Positions 17,954 to 24,364 of a stretch of 64,000 nt of DNA are shown piece after piece. Origin of the DNA: Xanthomonas fragariae (GTDB lineage Bacteria > Pseudomonadota > Gammaproteobacteria > Xanthomonadales > Xanthomonadaceae); NCBI RefSeq assembly GCF_900183975.1, contig NZ_LT853882.1:923501-987500 (forward strand). Direction: 5' to 3'. Position numbers and translations under genes: made by a program. The notes under the pieces were generated by a model. That model was not told where the DNA came from, made no database searches, and was given only the letters and a program-made list of their open reading frames with translations. Within the stretch, counting starts at the first letter, position 1. Every line of letters begins with the position of its first letter.

Positions 17954-18123
17954 ATATCCTTCTGCGTCCGACACTAACGTCGAGCAGATGGCTGTCAATA
18001 GCTATGTCAAAAATGCGATTTTTGATGCAGTTTGTTTTGTTGCGCTAAATCGCAGAACCCTGGCAATATAAGGGTGCGCCAACAATGTTATATAAGTGGG
18101 TTAGATTTGTTGCGCTATCAAAA

Positions 18124-18348
18124 CTACTTCAGAATGCCGGCTTCCAAGAGCGCGCTTAGCTCTTTATCGCTAATCAGGCCATCGACATAGAGTTGTGATA
18201 GGTGCTTCACGCGCTTAGGCGGGCGAACTTTGTTGGCTTTGAGGACTTTATAAGTTGTTTCTACCATTTTAGTCCGGAACGCGCGCTCTTCTTCGTCAAC
18301 GAGATGCTTGGTAAGATGATACTCAGTCGGTGTCGTTTTTTTTCCCAT
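18124..18348 (-). CDS. Small hypothetical protein (74 aa)
   Basis: An ATG at 18348 opens a charged protein starting MGKKTTPTEYHLTKHLVDEE and ending SDKELSALLEAGILK. It is predicted soluble and mostly helical, with the ending resembling a short helix-turn-helix or SHOCT-like tail (GLISDKELSALLEAGIL). An upstream in-frame TTG at 18372 is less likely. The surrounding DNA is AT-rich compared with the rest of the window, consistent with acquired DNA. I do not recognise the family; a small regulatory or antitoxin-like protein is possible but unsupported. Confidence 0.5.
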   Translation of the reverse strand: MGKKTTPTEYHLTKHLVDEEERAFRTKMVETTYKVLKANKVRPPKRVKHLSQLYVDGLISDKELSALLEAGILK

Positions 18349-18494
18349 GCCAGATTTATAATGCGGAATCAACTCTAGTCAAGGTGATTCCCGAGCCCAT
18401 ACAGGAATCGCCTGAAAATGGCGCTGCACGACTTGATTAGTCAATATGGGGATGGTGGTCCCTTTCCAAATATGCCTCGATCGGCGATTCCAAT

Positions 18495-18517
18495 AAAAAA
18501 GCCCCTTGCGGGGCTTT
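18495..18517 (-). terminator. Rho-independent terminator after the lipoprotein gene
   Basis: On the minus strand AAAGCCCC-gcaa-GGGGCTTT is followed by a T-run (TTTTATTG). It lies 25 bases beyond the stop of the lipoprotein gene at 18542. Confidence 0.88.
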
Positions 18518-18541
18518 GGAACGAAATTATTCGCACTTATT

Positions 18542-18856
18542 TTAAAACGTGCGGCTCACTGTCCCCACCACTTTGTATTTCCCGTCGATCTTGGCAAAGG
18601 TAAAAACACCCTTGAAATCTTGGTCGAAATTGCCGCCCATCGCAACGATATGCGATTCAACCGGGCAGTTGTAGCCACCATTATCAGATTTCGAACACTC
18701 CCCAAGCTTAAAGCTGGTGAGCTTGGCATCCTCAGAACCATTAGCCTTGGCATAGGCAAGCATAGCTTCCTCAGCCTTGGACTCAGATGGACCAGATGAG
18801 CAAGCAGCCAGAGTGGCAACCATCAGGCCAATGGTGATCAGGCGAACCTTAGACAT
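18542..18856 (-). CDS. Small predicted lipoprotein
   Basis: An ATG at 18856 preceded by AAGGAA gives 104 residues. The N-terminus MSKVRLITIGLMVATLAACSSG is a signal peptide with lipobox LAAC, so the mature protein should be lipid-anchored in the envelope. The mature part contains a Cys pair (GECSKSDNGGYNCPV) that could form a disulfide, and ends YKVVGTVSRTF. The body resembles small DUF4878-like or NTF2-like lipoproteins but I cannot name a family. An intrinsic terminator follows directly. The gene lies between the island genes and an IS3 element. Confidence 0.75.
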   Translation of the reverse strand: MSKVRLITIGLMVATLAACSSGPSESKAEEAMLAYAKANGSEDAKLTSFKLGECSKSDNGGYNCPVESHIVAMGGNFDQDFKGVFTFAKIDGKYKVVGTVSRTF

Positions 18857-18869
18857 GCGCGTTCCTTGA

Positions 18870-19043
18870 TTAAAAGAGCGAAGAGAGAAGGGCATAGACA
18901 CCCATCCAGAGCAGGCCAACCCCGGTTGATCCAAGCCAGGCAGCCAGGACCAGGCGTAAGCCCCCAGAGGTGTTGCCTTTGACGATGGCCAAGACGCCAT
19001 GGATCAGCGCAACGATCGAGAGCACCACCAGAAAGAAGAAACC
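18870..19043 (-). pseudogene. C-terminal remnant of a small membrane protein cut by IS3 element
   Basis: The minus-strand frame ending at TAA 18870-18872 encodes GFFFLVVLSIVALIHGVLAI followed by a second hydrophobic segment (LRLVLAAWLGSTGVGLLWMGVYALLSS). The 5' end is lost at the IS3-family element whose terminal repeat begins at 19044. The frame continues into the IS end but no start is left. It lies 14 bases upstream of the lipoprotein gene and was probably co-transcribed with it. The family is not identified. Confidence 0.6.
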
Positions 19044-19106
19044 TGATACGCCCAGGGTTTCCTAGACATCTCAAGGCCATGGAAAATGGTCAATTCGGAG
19101 GTGTCC

Positions 19107-19379
19107 ATGAGCAGCAAGCGGTATACGGATGAATTCAAGATCGAGGCGGTCCGGCAAGTGACCAATCGTGGTTTCAAGGTGGCAGAAGTCGCGGAGCGAC
19201 TGGGTGTCACCACGCACAGCCTCTACGCCTGGCTGCGCAAGTTCGGCAAGCCTGGCGTGGTGCAGCGCGCCGAGGTGGACCAGAGCGCCGAGGTTCGGCG
19301 GCTGAAGGCAGAGTTGCGTCGAGTGACCGAGGAGCGCGACATCCTAAAAAAGGCCGCCGCGTACTTTGCCAAGGGGTAA
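19107..19379 (+). CDS. IS3-family transposase OrfA
   Basis: A 90-residue protein starting MSSKRYTDEFKIEAVRQVTN. The HTH_Tnp_1 helix-turn-helix (KVAEVAERLGVTTHSLYAWLRKF) is followed by a leucine-zipper-like heptad region (VRRLKAELRRVTEERDILKKAAAYF) used for multimerisation. An in-frame ATG at 19086 would add seven residues. Alone it acts as a DNA-binding regulator; frameshifting fuses it to OrfB to make the active transposase. Confidence 0.92.
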   Translation: MSSKRYTDEFKIEAVRQVTNRGFKVAEVAERLGVTTHSLYAWLRKFGKPGVVQRAEVDQSAEVRRLKAELRRVTEERDILKKAAAYFAKG

Positions 19380-19392
19380 GGGCAAAGTACGC
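19346..19392 (+). promoter_or_regulatory. Programmed -1 frameshift site with stem-loop
   Basis: The heptamer A-AAA-AAG occupies 19346-19352 and is in register with orfA (cta aaa aag). After a six-base spacer, GCGTACTTTGCC (19359-19370) pairs perfectly over 12 bp with GGCAAAGTACGC (19381-19392). The orfA stop lies in the loop. This is the standard IS3-family signal for producing OrfAB. Confidence 0.9.
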
Positions 19393-19396
19393 CTTC

Positions 19397-20251
19397 ATGC
19401 AAGCCCACTGTGGGGAATTCAGGGTGTGTGCGATGTGCCGGGTATTGCGGGTCAACCGGTCGGGCTATTACGCCTGGTTGTGCTCGCCCAACAGTGAGCG
19501 CGCCAAGGAAGATGGGCGCTTGCTTGGACTGATCAAGCACCACTGGCTGGCCAGCGGCAGTGTCTATGGGCATCGCAAGATCACCAGGGATCTGCGCGAT
19601 CTGGGTGAGCGTTGCAGTCGCCATCGGGTGCATCGGCTGATGCGCACCGAGGGACTGCGTGCCCAGGTGGGCTATGGTCGCAAACCGCGCTTCCATGGAG
19701 GAATGCAGTGCAAGGCGGCGGCCAACCTGCTTGACCGACAGTTCGACGTGACTGAGCCGGACACGGCCTGGGCGAGCGATTTCACCTTCATCCGCACGCA
19801 TGAAGGCTGGATGTACCTGGCTGTTGTGATCGATCTGTTTTCCCGGCAGGTCGTCGGCTGGGCGATGCGCGATCGGGCCGACACCGAGTTGGTCGTGCAG
19901 GCCTTGTTGTCTGCGGTGTGGCGGCGCAAACCCAACGCTGGTTGCCTGGTTCATTCGGACCAAGGGTCTGTCTACACCAGCGATGACTGGCGCAGTTTCC
20001 TGGCGTCCCATGGCGTGGTGTGCAACATGAGTCGGCGTGGCAACTGCCACGACAACGCACCCGTGGAGAGCTTCTTCGGCCTGCTCAAACGCGAGCGGAT
20101 CAGGCGGCGGACCTATTCCACCAAGGACGCCGCTCGCGCCGAGGTATTCGACTACATCGAGATGTTCTACAACCCCAACCGCCGCCACGGTTCAACTGGC
20201 GACCTGTCCCCTGTAGAGTTTAAACGGCGCTACGCGCAACGAGGGTCTTGA
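19397..20251 (+). CDS. IS3-family transposase OrfB (DDE domain, made as OrfAB fusion)
   Basis: 284 residues from the first ATG, in the -1 frame relative to orfA. An N-terminal HTH_21-like segment (YGHRKITRDLRDLGERCSRH) precedes the rve integrase core. The DDE triad can be read in AWASDFTFI (first D), LVHSDQGSVYTS (second D) and NAPVESFFGLLKRE (E). The frame is intact. It is normally expressed by ribosomal frameshifting from orfA. Confidence 0.93.
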   Translation: MQAHCGEFRVCAMCRVLRVNRSGYYAWLCSPNSERAKEDGRLLGLIKHHWLASGSVYGHRKITRDLRDLGERCSRHRVHRLMRTEGLRAQVGYGRKPRFHGGMQCKAAANLLDRQFDVTEPDTAWASDFTFIRTHEGWMYLAVVIDLFSRQVVGWAMRDRADTELVVQALLSAVWRRKPNAGCLVHSDQGSVYTSDDWRSFLASHGVVCNMSRRGNCHDNAPVESFFGLLKRERIRRRTYSTKDAARAEVFDYIEMFYNPNRRHGSTGDLSPVEFKRRYAQRGS

Positions 20252-20283
20252 GTGTCTACGGAACCCTGGGCGTATCAATCCCA

Positions 20284-20471
20284 GGTAATTCGCCGGCTCC
20301 AAGAAGGTAATGTCATTGATGTATAAGGAATTTTTTCAATGGTCCAATTACCTGCCAAAAAGTAATCACATTACCTGCGCATTACCCTCTTATTACCTTT
20401 GAAAAATTGAAATAAGTATTTGATATAGTTGGAGATATGGCGCTTCAAAATGGCGCATTACCTCAATTACC
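20284..20471. repeat. Cluster of eight ATTACC/GGTAAT hexamers
   Basis: This gene-free stretch (20278-20606) before vgrG is AT-rich. ATTACC occurs at 20347, 20370, 20381, 20392, 20457 and 20466, and its complement GGTAAT at 20284 and 20306. Four ATTACC copies start 23, 11 and 11 bases apart, about one or two helical turns. The regular spacing suggests a protein-binding array (operator, iteron or recombinase sites), but no adjacent gene reveals which. Confidence 0.6.
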
Positions 20472-20606
20472 TCTTCCCGATGGTCACCTCAAAATTCGGG
20501 CGATAGATGCCTGTCGGGGGCCTGTCCCACCGCGCCCGCCTTGCTAGACTCGGCCGCATCGTCCAGTCCGCCGTGTTGCGACTGGCGTCACCTGCAAGGA
20601 GCTTAT

Positions 20607-23357
20607 ATGGACCCAGTCGCCACCGTTCTTTCCGCCCTGGCTGCGCCGGGCCAGCAAGAACGCCTGCTACGGCTGCACACCCCGCTGGGCCCCGACGTGC
20701 TGGTCGCCGAGACCCTGGACGGCCGCGAGTCGGTCGACGGCGGCGGCTTCCATTTCGAAGTGAGCGCGCTATCGGCCAACGCCGGCCTGCCGCTGGACGA
20801 CCTGCTCTGCCAGCCGGTGCTGCTGGAACTGCTCACCGCCGAATCGCGCACCACGCTGCGCCCGTTCCACGGCCACGTCACCGCGTTTGAGCGGCTCGGC
20901 AGCAACGGCGGGCTGGCGCGTTACCGGCTGACGATCGAGCCGTGGCTGGCGCTGCTGGGCCAGCGTGTGGACAGCTACGTGTTCCAGGACCTGAGCGTGG
21001 TGGAGATTGTCGAGAGCGTGTTCGCCGACTACGCCGAGCAGGGCGCGCTGGCGCCGGCCTGGCGCTGGGAGCTGGCCGACCGCCGCGTGTACGCCAAGCG
21101 CAGCCTGACCACGCAGTATGAGGAGACCGACCTGGCCTTCGTGCAGCGGCTGCTGGCCGAGGAAGGGATCTATGTCTGGTTCGCGCATGCCGGCGATGCC
21201 GGCAGCGAGTGCCTGGGCAGCCACACCCTGGTGCTGTCGGACCACAACCACGCCTTCGCCGAGCTGGGCACGGTGCGCTATCACCGCACCGACGTGACCG
21301 AGCAGCAGGACAGCGTGCAGCAGTGGGTGCGGTCGTGTCGCTGGCGCCCGACCACGCTGTCGCGGGCCAGCTGGGACTACCGCAGCCGCAGCCTGCGCCC
21401 GGCCGGCGCCGACGCCACGCCGCTGGGCGACATCGGCGCCGAGGACGTGGACACCGCCGGCCCCTATGGCTGGCAGGACAGCACGCGCGGCCAGCGCCGC
21501 GCGCAGCAGCAGCTCGATGCGCAGCAGGTGGCGGCGCAGACCATCCAGGGCCAGGGCAGCTGGCGCCAACTGGCGCCGGGCACGCGTTTCGGGCTGCGCC
21601 AGCATGCGAGCGTGGCTGCCGATGCGCGGTTCCTGTGCCTGCAGGTGCGGCACCAGGCGCGCAACAACCTGGGCGCGGACGTATTCGATGCGCTGGAGCA
21701 GTCGCTGGGCGCGGTGGCGGTGGCCGGCGCGCCGCTGCCGCCGGCGTTGGCGGGCCTGGGCGGCGGGTATGCGCCGGCGCAGGACGCCGCTGAGGTGGCG
21801 TTCTATCGCAACCAGTTCACCGCGTTGCCGGCGACGGCGACGTACCGGCCGCAGACCGAGGACGGCCATGGCGTGCGCCTGCATCCCAAGCCGACGGTGG
21901 CCGGCACGCTGAGCGCGATCGTGGTCAGCGACGGCGACCCGGTGCAGTCCGACCGCGACCACCGGATCAAGGTGCAGTTCCCGTTCCAGCGCGGTGCCGA
22001 CGCCAGCAGCGCGCTGGCGCATCCGGGGGGCGAGGACAACGCGCCGGGCAGCGCGCCGGGCAGCGCGTCGGCGTGGACCTGGGTGCGGGTGATGACGCCA
22101 TGGGCCGGCGACAACTGGGGCGGGGTGGTGCTGCCGCGCAAGGGCCAGGAAGTGCTGGTGGGGTTCCTGGAAGGGGACATCGACCGGCCGGTGGTGATCG
22201 GCAGCGTGTACAACGGGCGCGGCCAGGACGAGGCGGCGCACAACCAGGTCGGCGGCGGCGGGGCCGGGGCCACCGGCAATGCGCCGGCGTGGTTCCAGGG
22301 CAACGCGCACGGCGCGGTGTTCACCGGGTTCAAGAGCCAGGCGCTGGCGCAAAGCCAGGACGGCACCGGCGGTTACCAGCAGCTGCGTCTGGACGACACC
22401 CCCGGCCAGGGCCGCGCGCAGCTGTCGACCACCCAGCACGCCAGCACCTTGACCCTGGGCCACCTGAAGGGCGGCAGCGACAACCTGCGCGAAGGCGAGC
22501 GCGGCTACGGGGTGGAACTGTCCACCCAGGCCTACGGCGCGGTGCGCGCCGGCCAGGGCCTGCTGCTGAGCAGCGAGCCGGGCCAGCAGCAGCTGGCGGC
22601 CAGCCAGGCGCTGGCGCAGCTGGCACAGGGCGAGCAGCTGCTGCAGGGGCTGGCCGACGCGGCCCGGCAGCAGCAGGCGCAGCTGCCCAATGACCCGGAC
22701 CGCCTCCCCGCCCAGGACGGGCTCAAGACCCTGCAGGCCAGCCTGAAGGCGACGCAGGGTGGCAGCGCCGACGGCCAGGCGCCGGGCTGGAGCCGCCCGG
22801 CGCTGCTGGGCAGCGGCAGCGCGGGCGTGATGAGCCTGACCCCGGCCGACCAGGTATGGGTGTCGGGCACGCAGACCACGCTGCTGGCCGGCACCGCCTT
22901 GAACTGGGCCAGCCAGGCGCAGCTGGTGCTGGCGGTGGCCGGCGGGCTGGTGCTGTACACCCAGGGCAGCGCCCCGGTCGCCGGCAGCCCCAACCAGGAG
23001 CGCGGCATCGCCCTGCACGCCGCGCAAGGCACGCTCAGCGCCCGCGCGCACAAGAACCTGGCCAAGCTCGCCGCCAAGACCCAGGTCCGCATCGTCAGCA
23101 CCACCGCCGACGTCCAGATCGCCGCCCCGACCAAGCACCTGCTGGCCACGGCGGCCGGCGCCTACATCAAGCTGGACGGCGACGACATCGAACTGGGCGC
23201 GCCGGGGACGATCGAGTTCAAGGGCGGGAATCGGGTGTGGACGGGGCCGCAGGGGGGGAGCGTTTCGACTGAAATCCCGAAAGGCAATTTCAAGGGCTGC
23301 GAGCCTAGCGTTATGAATGCTTTGGCTCGCTACGACGCCACTGCGAAGATCGAGTAG
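20607..23357 (+). CDS. vgrG: Type VI secretion spike protein VgrG (module 1)
   Basis: An ATG at 20607 with AAGGAG six bases upstream gives 916 residues starting MDPVATVLSALAAPGQQERL. The gp27-like base domain spans roughly residues 15-370 (LLRLHTPLGPDVLVAETLDG, IVESVFADYAEQ, FVQRLLAEEGIYVWF). The gp5-like OB fold follows (VVSDGDPVQSDRDHRIKVQF, WVRVMTPWAGDNWGGVVLP, FLEGDIDRPVVIGSVYNGRG). The C-terminal third is a DUF2345-type beta-helix extension (VWVSGTQTTLLAGTALNW, KLDGDDIELGAPGTIEF). VgrG trimers tip the T6SS tube and carry cargo effectors. The adaptor, effector and immunity genes follow immediately, so this is a classic VgrG-effector cassette. Confidence 0.95.
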   Translation: MDPVATVLSALAAPGQQERLLRLHTPLGPDVLVAETLDGRESVDGGGFHFEVSALSANAGLPLDDLLCQPVLLELLTAESRTTLRPFHGHVTAFERLGSNGGLARYRLTIEPWLALLGQRVDSYVFQDLSVVEIVESVFADYAEQGALAPAWRWELADRRVYAKRSLTTQYEETDLAFVQRLLAEEGIYVWFAHAGDAGSECLGSHTLVLSDHNHAFAELGTVRYHRTDVTEQQDSVQQWVRSCRWRPTTLSRASWDYRSRSLRPAGADATPLGDIGAEDVDTAGPYGWQDSTRGQRRAQQQLDAQQVAAQTIQGQGSWRQLAPGTRFGLRQHASVAADARFLCLQVRHQARNNLGADVFDALEQSLGAVAVAGAPLPPALAGLGGGYAPAQDAAEVAFYRNQFTALPATATYRPQTEDGHGVRLHPKPTVAGTLSAIVVSDGDPVQSDRDHRIKVQFPFQRGADASSALAHPGGEDNAPGSAPGSASAWTWVRVMTPWAGDNWGGVVLPRKGQEVLVGFLEGDIDRPVVIGSVYNGRGQDEAAHNQVGGGGAGATGNAPAWFQGNAHGAVFTGFKSQALAQSQDGTGGYQQLRLDDTPGQGRAQLSTTQHASTLTLGHLKGGSDNLREGERGYGVELSTQAYGAVRAGQGLLLSSEPGQQQLAASQALAQLAQGEQLLQGLADAARQQQAQLPNDPDRLPAQDGLKTLQASLKATQGGSADGQAPGWSRPALLGSGSAGVMSLTPADQVWVSGTQTTLLAGTALNWASQAQLVLAVAGGLVLYTQGSAPVAGSPNQERGIALHAAQGTLSARAHKNLAKLAAKTQVRIVSTTADVQIAAPTKHLLATAAGAYIKLDGDDIELGAPGTIEFKGGNRVWTGPQGGSVSTEIPKGNFKGCEPSVMNALARYDATAKIE

Positions 23358-23363
23358 TAGGCA

Positions 23364-24353
23364 ATGTCGAGCACCCACCCCTCAGAGCCGTCGAATGCCG
23401 CCAAAGAGATTGCTGAATCTTTGGCCGAAGAAATCCAGGGTCTATTGAAAGGCGTGCCCGATGCGCAATGCCATCTGCTGTTGCAGCCCCCTCAGCAAAG
23501 CGATAGTTCATGGTCCACATTGCAGCAGATAATTAAAAATGAAGGCTTGTCCGTAACACCGATAAGGATCGAGAAAATACCTGGGAACCTTTGGCCTTGC
23601 TTGCTTACGCTGAATCTTGATCGAGGAATGCATGCTTATATTTCGGCGCTCGCCGCCGAGATGGCCTGCGAGAATGCCCAGTTGGGGCAGTTGAGACGCG
23701 GGCGAACGCAAAGCGTTGCAGCGTGGATATTCAGCAAGAAGGCAGCGCCGGAGGTGGCGTGTAACATCTCCAGGCTCGCGCTCACGCGCTTCACCGGCGA
23801 AACGTCTCGTCGATGGATCCGCTACTACGATCCATTGATCACCGATTTGGTCTGGGAAATATGTAGCGAAGAGCAGCGGGCGTCCTGGCTTAGACAGATA
23901 GATACATGGGCGTATCGGGATCGCCGAGGCAATCTCACCGTACTCAGGAGCCAGGACTTTTCTCATGAAAGCCAGGAAGCCGCGTCTCGGCCGCCATGCT
24001 TCCAGTTCGGGCCAGATGTGCTGCCGAAGCTGCAGACCATCGGTTCTTTGAATCAAGCATGGATTCGCGCATCGCGTAGCGGGCGAGAGCCTTCCAGGCA
24101 ACAGTTGAGCGCAGCCAGTCGTGCAATGACGGTCGCTTGGAGTGCAGGTTTGCGAAGTACCGCAGACCTTGATCTCTTCGCTTGGCATGCGATCAGTCTA
24201 GGTGGCGAGTTTCATATGCATCCGACGGTCCAGGAAATACTTGCTCGGGTGCATGCCGGAACAGAAACGTACTGCGGATTGGCGCAGCATTGCGATATTG
24301 GTCAATGGCAGGGATCAGCTGAGAGGCTTAGCTCGGAAGCCTCTTGTGGATAA
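23364..24353 (+). CDS. DUF4123 T6SS effector adaptor/chaperone (module 1)
   Basis: 329 residues beginning MSSTHPSEPSNAAKEIAESL, six bases after vgrG. DUF4123-type landmarks are visible: PCLLTLNLDRG, AAWIFSKKAAPEVACNISRL and the hallmark RWIRYYDPLITDLVWEICSEEQ. Proteins of this family (Tap/TEC) load a specific effector onto the VgrG tip and are encoded between the two partners, as here. The paralogue at 31498 shares the same layout (WLRYYDPLVADLFWQTC). It ends 11 bases before the effector start. Confidence 0.88.
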   Translation: MSSTHPSEPSNAAKEIAESLAEEIQGLLKGVPDAQCHLLLQPPQQSDSSWSTLQQIIKNEGLSVTPIRIEKIPGNLWPCLLTLNLDRGMHAYISALAAEMACENAQLGQLRRGRTQSVAAWIFSKKAAPEVACNISRLALTRFTGETSRRWIRYYDPLITDLVWEICSEEQRASWLRQIDTWAYRDRRGNLTVLRSQDFSHESQEAASRPPCFQFGPDVLPKLQTIGSLNQAWIRASRSGREPSRQQLSAASRAMTVAWSAGLRSTADLDLFAWHAISLGGEFHMHPTVQEILARVHAGTETYCGLAQHCDIGQWQGSAERLSSEASCG

Positions 24354-24364
24354 GGAGCCGGAAA

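Larger units (their letters stand above)
19044..20277 (+). mobile_element. IS3-family element (1234 bp)
   Basis: The terminal inverted repeats are TGATACGCCCAGGGTTTCC on the left and, reading in from the right, TGATACGCCCAGGGTTCCG. Two overlapping reading frames (orfA, orfB) in the -1 relation are linked by an A6G slippery site and a perfect hairpin. No identical target repeat is visible at the two flanks (ACC on the left, ATC on the right), so the flanks may have been rearranged. Confidence 0.9.

Noticed and set aside
17877..18071. 64-codon plus-strand frame antisense to the integrase start
   Set aside because: The minus strand has a good ribosome-binding site and integrase-like sequence; this frame has neither motif nor start signal.
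20278..20480. CRISPR array
   Set aside because: The repeated hexamers are too short and irregularly spaced, with no cas genes; no CRISPR array was seen anywhere in the window.
20769..23378. 869-codon minus-strand frame opposite vgrG (and a similar one at 28913-30595)
   Set aside because: It mirrors the strongly supported VgrG genes; its composition (Arg, Ala, His, Gln rich) is typical of antisense frames in high-GC DNA.
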